Assembly: GCA_964649415.1 (NCBI GenBank)
Contig: CAZYSK010000091.1
Location: 1 to 21,966 of the forward strand
Origin: CAZYSK01 sp964649415
GTDB taxonomy: Bacteria; Chloroflexota; Anaerolineae; B4-G1
DNA: 21,966 bases
Direction of reading: 5' to 3'
Part shown: piece after piece, positions 1 to 7,377 of the stretch
Position numbering within the stretch: position 1 is the stretch's first letter
Layout: every line of letters starts with the position of its first letter
Position numbers and translations under genes: made by a program
The notes under the pieces: model-generated
Database searches by the model: none
What the model saw: only the letters and a program-made list of their open reading frames with translations
What the model was told of the DNA's origin: nothing

Positions 1-69
1 AAGCTTTGCTCGATCCGGGGGTTGATGCGAACGTCACGTTCTGCTTCGAACATCCTCTCCCCCCCCCCC

Positions 70-98
70 TTGACTTCCAGAACAATTTGCGCTATACT
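70..98 (+). promoter_or_regulatory. Strong sigma70-type promoter
   Basis: TTGACT at 70-75 and TATACT at 93-98 are separated by exactly 17 bp, so both hexamers match five of six consensus positions at optimal spacing. Transcription would begin near 105 on the plus strand. An 11-C homopolymer (59-69) abuts the -35 box. No convincing protein gene follows before the terminator at 156-200. Confidence 0.6.
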
Positions 99-104
99 GT
101 CATT

Positions 105-200
105 GTAGTACGCGCAAGTTGGTCTAGCATGCGAGGAGGGGTAATAGGCAGGAAGAGCGCCGCCTTTGACACAGCTATGTGTCGGGCGGCGCTTTTGTTT
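105..200 (+). ncRNA. Putative ~95-nt small RNA (promoter to terminator)
   Basis: The stretch between the predicted start near 105 and the terminator T-tract ending at 200 would give a discrete RNA of about 95 nt. Its 3' half is a long stem. The only reading frame is a 25-codon ORF from the ATG at 129 with no Shine-Dalgarno sequence, so a non-coding RNA is more likely than a peptide. I do not recognise the family. It points toward the 3' end of csx3, which lies on the other strand and stops at 212. Function unknown; an attenuated leader of an inactivated gene is the main alternative. Confidence 0.35.
156..200 (+). terminator. Rho-independent terminator
   Basis: AGCGCCGCC (156-164) pairs perfectly with GGCGGCGCT (185-193). 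Inside, GACACA and TGTGTC form a second stem around GCTA. The plus strand then runs TTTGTTT. On the minus strand the flanking run is only TCTTCC, so the element mainly terminates plus-strand transcripts, although it may also slow transcripts leaving csx3. Confidence 0.8.
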
Positions 201-211
201 GGTTAGGGCGT

Positions 212-1387
212 TCAGACCTTGGGCTCCGGGGGCGGAGAGCGCAGCACGTCCCCGGCTGCGACCCCGGGCGCGCGGGAGCCCACGACGACGGCCCGATCGT
301 GCAATCGGGGCTGGTACACGGCCACCCAGGGGACGCGGGGGGCGTAGGCCAGGGCCAGGGCCGTGTAGAGCCACAGCGGCAGTTTCCCACTGATCACCAC
401 GCCGCGGCCCGCCGGCACGGGCGACGCGACCAGCCCATTGGCCTCTGTGTAGTCCAGGTGCGCTTTCGCGATGGCGAACGCCAGGTGGGTGTGATCCTCC
501 CTGGCTTCCAGATGAGCGCGCAGGAGGGCGCCGGCGGGCGGCGCCTCCAGGTCCAGGTCCGGCGGCGCGACCCAGCCCAGCCGGGCGTCGAATTGATAGA
601 AGGGTTCGGGATAGGCCAGCAGGGCCACCGCCGCGTAGACCCAGTTCGGCCCCCGGCCGTAGAGGCCCAGGGGCGCGGCCTCGGGCAGGTAGGCCAGCAG
701 CGCGGGCAAGTGTTGGGGCTCCCAGACGGCCTTGTCGCCGGTGAACGGGACGTCCAGCGTGCGCGCCAGGCGAGCCAGGTCGATCGCGGTCTCGACCGGC
801 GCGGCGCTCAGGTGCGAGCGGCGCAACTCGTCGGCGTCGTAGTCGAAGATGCGCGTGATTCGCTCCAGCAGGGCTTCGAAGACCGGACCACTGACCTGCC
901 GGTGCCACACCAGGCCGGCGATCACGCCCTCCAGCACGGGCGTCGTGGCGTCCACCCGGCTCACACCGTGCAGGTCCGAGCGCAGGTCGGCCAGCAGGAT
1001 CGGCGTGTGCCGCTTGATCAGGTCCAGCCAAGCGGCGCGGCCCGCTTCGTCGCGCGTCAGGATGACCGCGTGGGTGCAATAGTCGAAGATGCATTCCTGC
1101 CAGGGCGTGGGGCGTCCGCCCACGTCCACGAGGAGGGGCAGCGGGCGGTGCATCAAGCTCTCGCATACGTGTTCCACGAAAGCGTGGGTCCAGTCTTGGG
1201 GCACCAGGATCGTGCGCACCAGGCTCTCCCGCGCCTCGCAGACCCAGTCCCCCTCGCCGTCGGGGGCGGCCCGGAGCACGTAGTGCGGGACGCCCCGTTC
1301 GCGCAGCCGCTGGGTCAGGTTATAGGACAGTACAGATTTGCCGCTGTTCGGGGGACCCCCGATCAGCACCGCCGGATAGAGCGCCAT
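212..1387 (-). CDS. csx3: Csx3 with N-terminal P-loop ATPase domain
   Basis: 391 aa. Residues 10-18 (GGPPNSGKS) form a Walker A loop in an N-terminal nucleotide-binding domain, followed by the conserved-looking HYVLRAAPDGEGDW stretch. The C-terminal ~90 residues match the Csx3/Crn3 fold: VVISGK, PLWLYTALALAY, WVAVYQPRL and GDVL occur in family order. Stand-alone Csx3 is a ~100-aa ring nuclease that degrades cA4 as a tetramer; fusion to a P-loop domain is known in other bacteria. Here the residue in the VxVYDPRL motif that I remember as a catalytic Asp is Gln359, and no His lies in the segment just before it, so cleavage activity is uncertain. It is transcribed away from the CARF-LuxR gene. 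The predicted role is lowering or binding cOA made by Cas10. The family call is from remembered motifs. Confidence 0.85.
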   Translation of the reverse strand: MALYPAVLIGGPPNSGKSVLSYNLTQRLRERGVPHYVLRAAPDGEGDWVCEARESLVRTILVPQDWTHAFVEHVCESLMHRPLPLLVDVGGRPTPWQECIFDYCTHAVILTRDEAGRAAWLDLIKRHTPILLADLRSDLHGVSRVDATTPVLEGVIAGLVWHRQVSGPVFEALLERITRIFDYDADELRRSHLSAAPVETAIDLARLARTLDVPFTGDKAVWEPQHLPALLAYLPEAAPLGLYGRGPNWVYAAVALLAYPEPFYQFDARLGWVAPPDLDLEAPPAGALLRAHLEAREDHTHLAFAIAKAHLDYTEANGLVASPVPAGRGVVISGKLPLWLYTALALAYAPRVPWVAVYQPRLHDRAVVVGSRAPGVAAGDVLRSPPPEPKV

Positions 1388-1414
1388 ACGCCGTTGCCTC
1401 CGTTCCTAGTTCTG

Positions 1415-1514
1415 AGAAACCAGGTTTTTCCTTTGACGAACATAGTCATTTCGCGTCACAAGAAGTGTTGGAAACCCCGTTGCTTCACCCAACCGAGCAA
1501 AAAACCTGGTTTCC
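1415..1514. repeat. Inverted pair of REP palindromes (100 bp)
   Basis: AGAAACCAGGTTTTT at 1415-1429 is mirrored by AAAAAACCTGGTTTCC at 1499-1514, with 69 bp between. The same arms and nearly the same separation occur at 12115-12214 and 17010-17107. The pair lies in the divergent spacer between csx3 and the CARF-LuxR gene. The ATG at 1465 sits inside it, which is why the downstream ATG at 1540 is preferred for that gene. Confidence 0.8.
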
Positions 1515-1539
1515 TTCTTCTCGCGCACAAGGAAAACCT

Positions 1540-2430
1540 ATGACCACAAACCCAACGACCGGCAGCACCCTCGTCTCCACGTTGGCCGGCGGCCCTCAGG
1601 TCGTGACCTTCGCCCTGGATGAGTTGCTCCGCCGGGGCGAGGTGATCCGCGAGGTCATCGCCGTTCACCTCTCCCCGGAGGCGAATGCGCGCACGGCCCA
1701 GGCGCTGGCCAAACTGGCGGCCGAGTTCCCCGACGACCGCTACGCCGGGCGGCCCTGTCGCCTGCACCTGTTCCCCGTCCGCCAGGGCGGGCACAAGCTC
1801 GACGACATCCGCGACGACGGCGCGGTGAACGCGGCCTGGAGCGCGATGTACGAGCTGATCGCCTCCCTGAAAGCCCAGGGCCATCAACTGCACGTGTGCA
1901 TCAGCGGCGGGCGGCGCATGCTGGCCCTGCTGGCCGTGTCCGCCGCCATGCTGCACTTCGACCATCGCGACCGGATGTGGCACATGTACACGCCGGAGGA
2001 CTTCCTGGAGCGCGCCCGCGACGGGGCCATCATGCATGCCCGTCCCGAGGACGGCGTGCGCCTGCTCCAGGTCCCCCTGGTGCCCTGGGGCGCTTACCTG
2101 CCGGCGATGCGCGCGCTGGCGCAGGCCGCGCCGATGGACGTCGTGGCCGCCCACACCCGCTGGCTCGACAGCGCCGGGCGGGCGCGCTGCCAAGCCGTCG
2201 TCGAGCGCCTGACCCCGCGCCAGGCGGAGGTGCTGTGCGCCTTCGCCGCCGGCCAGAACCCCCAGGAGGTGGCCGAGGCGCTGTGCGTGACCGTCAAGAC
2301 CGTGCACGCCCACAAGACCGTCATCCTGAGCGAGTGCCGCAACGCCTGGGAACTGCCCCTCGACACCTGGCTCGACTACCACTTCCTGCGCGAGAAGTTC
2401 GCGCGTTACTTCTCGCCTGTGGATCTATGA
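1540..2430 (+). CDS. CARF-domain protein with C-terminal LuxR-type HTH
   Basis: 296 aa from the ATG at 1540; an in-frame ATG at 1465 would translate REP sequence and is disfavoured. The N-terminal ~200 residues look like a CARF domain of the Cas_NE0113/Csx1 kind: TLVSTLAGGPQVVTFALDEL at the start, a KLDDIRDDGAVN segment, and the ligand-loop motif ISGGRR (121-126) followed by a helix rich in Leu and Ala. Residues ~224-272 (LTPRQAEVLCAFAAG...EVAEAL...KTVHAHKT) are a textbook LuxR/GerE helix-turn-helix. CARF domains bind cyclic oligoadenylates; CARF transcription factors such as Csa3 usually carry a winged helix rather than a LuxR HTH. It is therefore inferred to be a cOA-responsive regulator, perhaps of the neighbouring cmr operon or of csx3. 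The CARF assignment rests on motif pattern, the HTH on a clear match. Confidence 0.75.
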   Translation: MTTNPTTGSTLVSTLAGGPQVVTFALDELLRRGEVIREVIAVHLSPEANARTAQALAKLAAEFPDDRYAGRPCRLHLFPVRQGGHKLDDIRDDGAVNAAWSAMYELIASLKAQGHQLHVCISGGRRMLALLAVSAAMLHFDHRDRMWHMYTPEDFLERARDGAIMHARPEDGVRLLQVPLVPWGAYLPAMRALAQAAPMDVVAAHTRWLDSAGRARCQAVVERLTPRQAEVLCAFAAGQNPQEVAEALCVTVKTVHAHKTVILSECRNAWELPLDTWLDYHFLREKFARYFSPVDL

Positions 2431-2451
2431 TAGCACGAGAGGGGGTGGGGG

Positions 2452-2495
2452 ACATTGGAATGAGTTCTAAAGTCAGCTAGTCGTTCTTCCAATGT
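2452..2495. promoter_or_regulatory. 9-bp inverted repeat upstream of the HEPN-cmr operon
   Basis: ACATTGGAA (2452-2460) and TTCCAATGT (2487-2495) are perfect inverted copies separated by 26 bp. They lie between the stop of the CARF-LuxR gene and the first gene of the effector operon, just upstream of a likely -10 element. The position fits an operator; no T-tract follows, so a terminator is less likely. Confidence 0.45.
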
Positions 2496-2511
2496 GATGG
2501 GTAGGTGCGCA

Positions 2512-2520
2512 TGGTATACT
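2512..2520 (+). promoter_or_regulatory. Possible extended -10 promoter of the effector operon
   Basis: TGGTATACT is a TGn plus TATACT extended -10 element. No good -35 box is visible 16-18 bp upstream (the 9-bp inverted repeat occupies that position), which would fit an activator-dependent promoter. A start near 2527 would leave a leader of about 10 nt before the HEPN start codon at 2536. Confidence 0.35.
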
Positions 2521-2535
2521 GTGGAGCATAGGGAA

Positions 2536-2919
2536 ATGGAGGCGGAGCTTCACGAAGAGTGGGTGGATAAGGCGGAGCAAGATGTGCGAGCAGCCTTTCG
2601 TTTGTTGAAGGAGTGTCCTGTGGAGGTGCCAGATGTGATATGCTGGCTGTGCCAGCAATGCGCGGAAAAGTATCTCAAGGCGCTAATGACGAAAGATCCC
2701 GATGTGGGATTCATCAGGGAGCACGATCTCGTGAAACTTGGTCAAGAGCTGTCTGGAAAGTATGCAGAGTTCTCCAGATTGGAGGATCATCTATACAGAC
2801 TCTATGAGTTCGGTAAACCGGACGTACGTTATCCCGGTCTTGTCACAGACTCTGCGGATGCCAAGCAAGCTTTTCAGATTGCTATGCGGATAAGGCGGGC
2901 TACGCGCAGGGATCTGTGA
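2536..2919 (+). CDS. HEPN-domain protein
   Basis: 127 aa from the ATG at 2536, which has GGAG nine bases upstream; longer in-frame starts exist at 2494 and 2497 but lack a ribosome site. The sequence follows the PF05168-type HEPN pattern: an N-terminal EWVDKAEQDVRAA helix, the CQQCAEKYLKALM helix (QxxEKxLKA signature), a REHDLVKLGQ segment, and VRYPG near the end. HEPN proteins include RNases and toxin partners. The usual RNase motif R-x4-6-H is not evident here, and no MNT nucleotidyltransferase partner lies next door. It is first in the cmr operon and ends 44 bp before the preferred cmr1 start (or overlaps the alternative GTG start by 4 bp), so it is cotranscribed with the complex. Whether it is an accessory toxin, a binding subunit or an inert member is not visible. 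Codon use here and in cmr1 is less GC-rich than in the flanking modules. Confidence 0.7.
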   Translation: MEAELHEEWVDKAEQDVRAAFRLLKECPVEVPDVICWLCQQCAEKYLKALMTKDPDVGFIREHDLVKLGQELSGKYAEFSRLEDHLYRLYEFGKPDVRYPGLVTDSADAKQAFQIAMRIRRATRRDL

Positions 2920-2963
2920 ATGCCAGCGTATCCTTCCAGCATCCAGAAGAAAGGATAGAGCAA

Positions 2964-4172
2964 ATGAGATCATTTGACACAACAATGGAGGTGATCACGC
3001 CACTTTTTCTGGGGGGCGCCGACCCGCGAGGGAAACCCGAATTACGGCCCGCCTCGTTCCGAGGTGCCTTGCGCTTCTGGTGGCGGGCGGTATTCGGCGG
3101 TGCAATAGGGGAAGACCTGGACGCAATGCGGAGTGCCGAGACAGCCGTGTTCGGGAGCAACGAGAAGGGTTCGTCTCTTGTAGTCAGGCTCGCCCCAGTG
3201 GGCAGCGTTTCCAGTGAGGACTTCACCAAGCATCGAGCCATTCGCCGGCCTGGGGCGCATCCTCAGCCAACAGGACGCGATTACCTGTTCTGGTCTATGG
3301 CATCGACTGGTCGCAGAGAGCGTGGCAACTATCAGCCGCCTCACCAATACATCACCCCCGGCGCCAGGTTCAAATTGAGGTTGCAGGCACGACCCGGAGC
3401 TCCGAACGGCGAGGTAGCTTTGCAGGAGGCTACCGCGGCTCTGTGGCTGCTGGTACATCTGGGTGCGTTGGGCTCTCGTTCCCGTAGGTGCGCCGGAAGC
3501 CTGGTTGTCGCTAGTGAACCGACGCCGCTCTCGAGTGATTTGCCGCTGGTGTTCTCTGTGCCTGAGGATCCGCGCCAGTTGAAGACGCAGTTGGAGGAAG
3601 GTCTGCATAATATCATCGATGCACTCGGGGCGAGGCATACCCAGAATCGGCATAGCGCACTGCCCGCTTTCGATGTCCTACGCGCTGGAAACTGCCGTAT
3701 CTGGGTTGTCAGCGGTCGCCGAGCCTGGAGAGACGGGGCTGATGCCGTTGAGGCGATGGGAGCCGCCTTGCGCGACTTTCGCAGCGCGGAGAATGCAGGC
3801 CGCGCTGACCACAATGCCGTGTTGGAGTGGTTTGAGCACCGACGACGGCCAACCACTATCCAGCGCACTGCGTTCGGCCTGCCCATCCCCTTCCGCTACT
3901 CTAGAGGTGGTCCCTCTGACACAATACAGGCGGGCGCTCATGACGGCGCTATGTGGGATCGGCGCGCTTCGCCTCTATGTATGCGCGTTTCTCGTTTGGC
4001 TGGTGGTGGGCACATTGGTGTGATTGTGCTGTTCAAGTCGGCTTTTCTGGCAACCGGTGGCGAGCTCAAGTTGCGCAACAAGGGGTGGATGACTGACCCA
4101 CCTCCCGACTACAGTTTCGTTGAGCGATTCGTCACAGGCCAATTCCCCCACCGATGGGAGGTGCAACTATGA
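2964..4172 (+). CDS. cmr1: Type III-B RAMP protein Cmr1
   Basis: 402 aa from the ATG at 2964, preceded by AGAAAGGA; an in-frame GTG at 2916 that overlaps the HEPN stop is the alternative (418 aa). The N-terminus FDTTMEVITPLFLGGADPRG and the following RPASFRGALRFWWRAVFGG are the Cmr1 hallmark: the RAMP beta-strand, the TPLFLGGA loop and the FRG-x-LRFWWR helix. Cmr1 caps the 3' end of the crRNA in the Cmr complex and helps recognise the target RNA. A 4-bp ATGA overlap joins its stop to cas10. Its GC content is lower than that of the adaptation genes. Confidence 0.92.
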   Translation: MRSFDTTMEVITPLFLGGADPRGKPELRPASFRGALRFWWRAVFGGAIGEDLDAMRSAETAVFGSNEKGSSLVVRLAPVGSVSSEDFTKHRAIRRPGAHPQPTGRDYLFWSMASTGRRERGNYQPPHQYITPGARFKLRLQARPGAPNGEVALQEATAALWLLVHLGALGSRSRRCAGSLVVASEPTPLSSDLPLVFSVPEDPRQLKTQLEEGLHNIIDALGARHTQNRHSALPAFDVLRAGNCRIWVVSGRRAWRDGADAVEAMGAALRDFRSAENAGRADHNAVLEWFEHRRRPTTIQRTAFGLPIPFRYSRGGPSDTIQAGAHDGAMWDRRASPLCMRVSRLAGGGHIGVIVLFKSAFLATGGELKLRNKGWMTDPPPDYSFVERFVTGQFPHRWEVQL

Positions 4173-6232
4173 GCGATCAGCCGAATATCCCAGAAGCCCT
4201 GCTCATCTTCTCCATCGGTCCGGTGCAAGACTTCATCGCCGCCGCTCGCCGGACACAGGACCTGTGGATGGGCAGCTTTCTGCTGGCCTATCTGGCCTCA
4301 CGGGCACTGAAGGCTATGCAACAGGCAGGTGCCCAGGTGCTGTACCCGGACCTGGAAGAACAACCGTTGCTGGAGCCCAGTTGCGGTTCCCGACGCCACA
4401 GCCTGGCCACGCTGCCCAACAAGTTCACGGTCGCCGTCGCTTCCCTCGATGAAGGAGAGACTCTCGCCGCGCAGGCTGAAGAGGCCGTGCGTCACACCTG
4501 GCAGGAGATTGCTCAGGCTGTGCGGAGCAAGCTTCCCGCCGACTTGTGCGACACGGAAGAGTGGCACAAAGTGTGGACAGCGCAGACAGAGAAGTGGCTG
4601 GAGGTCTACTGGGCGGTCACCCCTCGCAGCGCGCTGCCGCCCACCCAGCGGGACAGCTACGGGGCGCTGCACACCTACGCCCAGCGCGCCTTCGATGCGC
4701 GCAAAGGGTTGCGCGACTTCGTCCCAGCCGAGGAGCACGGGGAGAAGTGCACCGTGTGTGCCATCCGGTCCGCGCTGCGTCGAGCCAGGGGGCCCCGCAA
4801 GCGGGTTCAGAAGCCCTACTGGCGGGACGTAGCGGCTGCTATCCGCCAGAAGATTCCTGGCCTCTATGTGGCGCTGGACGCCGAAGGTAACGAACGGCTA
4901 TGCGCTATCTGTACCATCAAGCGATTTGCGCAGCGGTTCTACTTCGAGCCCAAGTGTGGCTTGACGGCTGCTTTTCCTTCCACCAGCAGCATCGCGACGT
5001 CGCTCTTCCGCCGCGATGTGCTGCGGCAGGATCGGGGGGCTCAGTCCGCCGGGGCTTTCGTCCAGGCGTTGAAGAGTGCCAGGGGACAGGATGTACAGTC
5101 GAAGCAGATGCGACCGCTACACAAACCGGCCCAGAGTGGCCTGCCGCTGCTGGATGCGCTGCAAAGCGACCAGTGGGGATTCACCCACTACGACGGCGAT
5201 CTCCTGTTCGAGGAAACCTACACCGAACGCAAGCTGCGACGGGACTACGGCCTGGATTTCGATGACCAGGCGTTGGAAGACCTGCGAGATGCTCTGGGTC
5301 AACTGCTGAGTCGGGCCGGATCGGGACAGCCACCGCGCTACTATGCCGTGCTGGCGATGGACGGCGACGAGATGGGCAAGAACCTCAACCGGATGGACAA
5401 CGATGAAGATCAACGGGGTATTAGTGCGGCTCTGCGGCGCTTTGCGATCGATGTGCAAAAGATCGTTGAAGACGATGGTGGCGGCCGGGTCGTGTACGCT
5501 GGCGGGGACGATGTGCTGGCCCTGTCACCACTGAGCACCGCGCTTCATACGGCCAATGCGCTGCGCCAGGCGTATACCCGGCAGACGGGGCAAAGCTTCA
5601 CTCTCTCGGGTGGCATCGCTATAGCTCACCACCAGGCCCCCCTGGATGGCGTATTGGCGGCAGCACGTGAGGCCGAGCATGCAGCGAAGGACCTGTATGG
5701 CCGGGACGCGCTGTGCGTCGTGGCGCTCAAGCGGTCGGGCGAGCCTCTGCGCGTAGGGGCTCACTGGGAGGAAAAAGTCGTGTCTTGCGACACGCCAACG
5801 CTGGTGGATCGCCTGTGTGGGCACTTCAGGGCATCGAATGAACTCTCATCCCGGTTTGCCTATGAAGCCTATACACAGACACGCGCGCTGGCCGTCTCAA
5901 GCTGCGATATCTCGCACGACGACCAATCCCAGGTCACGTGGAAGCCAGGCATTCCCCCGGGAGCATTGGAGAGCGTACTGCGCCGGTTGACCGTGCAGCG
6001 TCATCGAGGGCCTGGCCTGTCGGTCTTGAAAGCCGAGGCGCTGGCCCAGGATCTGGCAGGACTGGCCTGCGCGTTGGACGCGCATTGGCACCGCTGGATC
6101 GAGAAGTGGTACAAGCATCACCGTCGTGCGCCCCAGCCGGCCGACGCCCAGTTCGCGCCGCATCCGGGCGCAGAAGAGATGGGCCGCTGGTTGCTGCTGG
6201 CGCGCTTCTTGACGCGAGGAGGTGGGGAATGA
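4169..6232 (+). CDS. cas10: Cas10/Cmr2, cyclase-competent, no HD domain
   Basis: 687 aa from the ATG at 4169, which follows GGGAGGT and overlaps the cmr1 stop as ATGA; an in-frame ATG at 4154 is less well placed. The protein opens directly with the Cmr2 N-terminal signature (IFSIGPVQDFIAAARRTQDLW). The HD nuclease domain of about 200 residues found ahead of this point in longer Cmr2 proteins is absent. Two Cys pairs, C194-x2-C197 and C245-x2-C248, form a likely zinc site. A palm domain with AMDGDEMG (~396-403) is followed by YAGGDD, with GGDD at 445-448, the catalytic motif that makes cyclic oligoadenylates from ATP. The complex is thus predicted to signal by cOA but not to cut ssDNA through Cas10. 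It is the large subunit of the Cmr complex. Confidence 0.95.
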   Translation: MSDQPNIPEALLIFSIGPVQDFIAAARRTQDLWMGSFLLAYLASRALKAMQQAGAQVLYPDLEEQPLLEPSCGSRRHSLATLPNKFTVAVASLDEGETLAAQAEEAVRHTWQEIAQAVRSKLPADLCDTEEWHKVWTAQTEKWLEVYWAVTPRSALPPTQRDSYGALHTYAQRAFDARKGLRDFVPAEEHGEKCTVCAIRSALRRARGPRKRVQKPYWRDVAAAIRQKIPGLYVALDAEGNERLCAICTIKRFAQRFYFEPKCGLTAAFPSTSSIATSLFRRDVLRQDRGAQSAGAFVQALKSARGQDVQSKQMRPLHKPAQSGLPLLDALQSDQWGFTHYDGDLLFEETYTERKLRRDYGLDFDDQALEDLRDALGQLLSRAGSGQPPRYYAVLAMDGDEMGKNLNRMDNDEDQRGISAALRRFAIDVQKIVEDDGGGRVVYAGGDDVLALSPLSTALHTANALRQAYTRQTGQSFTLSGGIAIAHHQAPLDGVLAAAREAEHAAKDLYGRDALCVVALKRSGEPLRVGAHWEEKVVSCDTPTLVDRLCGHFRASNELSSRFAYEAYTQTRALAVSSCDISHDDQSQVTWKPGIPPGALESVLRRLTVQRHRGPGLSVLKAEALAQDLAGLACALDAHWHRWIEKWYKHHRRAPQPADAQFAPHPGAEEMGRWLLLARFLTRGGGE

Positions 6233-7365
6233 GTTGGCTATTCATCGAGTCGCAAGACGTGTGGCTGTTTCGCGATGGTCGTCCCTTCGACGCTGGTGTT
6301 GACCACGGTGCACGCAGTCTGTTCCCTCCCACGCCCAACACGGTGCAGGGAATCGTCCGGAGCCGATACCTGGTCGAGCAGGACGTGGATTTCCAGAAGT
6401 ACGCCGATCGCGATCCGGCACTTCAACCTATCGGTGAGGCTATCGGCTGGCCGGGGGATGGCTACGGCCGCCTGCAACTGCGCGGCCCACTGGTGGCGTG
6501 TTGGGATAAGTACAACCAGACGCTGGTGCGCTACGTTCCGGTGCCGGCCGACGTGGTGAGAGTGGGCGACGATCACGTGCTGTTGCGACCGCTCAAGGAC
6601 CCCATGGCTCGGGCGAACTGGCCGGCAGGTGGACTGTTGCCCCTGGGCGGGCGGTGGGAGGGCGACACTGCGCCCAAAGAGGCACGAGGCTGGTTGAGCG
6701 AGGCGGCGCTGTTGGACTATCTGGGCGACCCGCCTCCGGCAACCCTGAAGGTGGAACACGACGATGCACTCTTTTCTCGGGAGGGGCGCGTCGGCGTCGG
6801 GATCTCCAGCGACCACAAGCGACGCGAAGAGGGCCTCCTCTATCAGGTTGAGTTCATCCGTCCACGTCCCCATGTGGGACTGGCCGTCGAATTGAGTGGC
6901 ATCCAGTTGGCCCCTAGCGGCCTGTTGCGCATGGGGGGCGAGTCGCGGGCCGGGCGCTTCTGGACAGTCACGCCCGGCGCCTTGCCTGGTCACACGATAG
7001 AGGGACCGGATGCCGAAGGCCGGACACGCTTCCGGCTGATCTTCTTGACGCCTACGCGTTTTGAGGAGGGCTGGCGGCCGACAGAAGGCGATTGGAGCGC
7101 GTACTTCGACGCTCCTGTAACCCTGAAGGCCGCGGCCCTGCCACGGGCACGGCCTATCGGTGGAGCGCGGATAGACAGGCGTAGCCAGAAGGGGGGCAGC
7201 TTTCAGAAGACGATGTACCGCTACGTGCCGCCCGGCAGCGTCTACTTCTTCGAGGCTGAGGGCGCTGTGACGCCGAGCAAATCCTACTTCGCCGCTGACG
7301 ATGCTGAGGGGCAAATTGGTTTTGGACTGGCCATATTTGGCCAATGGAGCTACGCACAAGCTTAA
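6229..7365 (+). CDS. cmr3: Type III-B RAMP protein Cmr3
   Basis: 378 aa. The ATG at 6229 overlaps the cas10 stop (ATGA) and is preceded by AGGAGGTGGGG. The start MSWLFIESQDVWLFRDGRPFD and the SLFPPTPNTVQGIVRSRYL segment are typical of Cmr3 (the LxFRDxRPF strand and the PPxPxTxxGxxRS loop). The C-terminal Gly-rich element IGFGLAIFGQWSY matches the RAMP glycine loop. Cmr3 sits beside Cas10 and holds the crRNA 5' handle. It ends 12 bp before cmr4. Confidence 0.92.
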   Translation: MSWLFIESQDVWLFRDGRPFDAGVDHGARSLFPPTPNTVQGIVRSRYLVEQDVDFQKYADRDPALQPIGEAIGWPGDGYGRLQLRGPLVACWDKYNQTLVRYVPVPADVVRVGDDHVLLRPLKDPMARANWPAGGLLPLGGRWEGDTAPKEARGWLSEAALLDYLGDPPPATLKVEHDDALFSREGRVGVGISSDHKRREEGLLYQVEFIRPRPHVGLAVELSGIQLAPSGLLRMGGESRAGRFWTVTPGALPGHTIEGPDAEGRTRFRLIFLTPTRFEEGWRPTEGDWSAYFDAPVTLKAAALPRARPIGGARIDRRSQKGGSFQKTMYRYVPPGSVYFFEAEGAVTPSKSYFAADDAEGQIGFGLAIFGQWSYAQA

Positions 7366-7377
7366 GGAGGATGAGCG

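Noticed and set aside
1..211. Small open frame beginning at position 6
   Set aside because: No ribosome site or recognisable sequence, and it spans the promoter and terminator.
1465..1539. Upstream start for the CARF-LuxR protein
   Set aside because: It would translate a REP arm, and the CARF-like sequence begins only after the ATG at 1540.
179..1543. Plus-strand 454-codon frame opposite csx3
   Set aside because: Low-complexity Gly/Arg/Gln composition, no family pattern; the minus strand encodes P-loop and Csx3 motifs.
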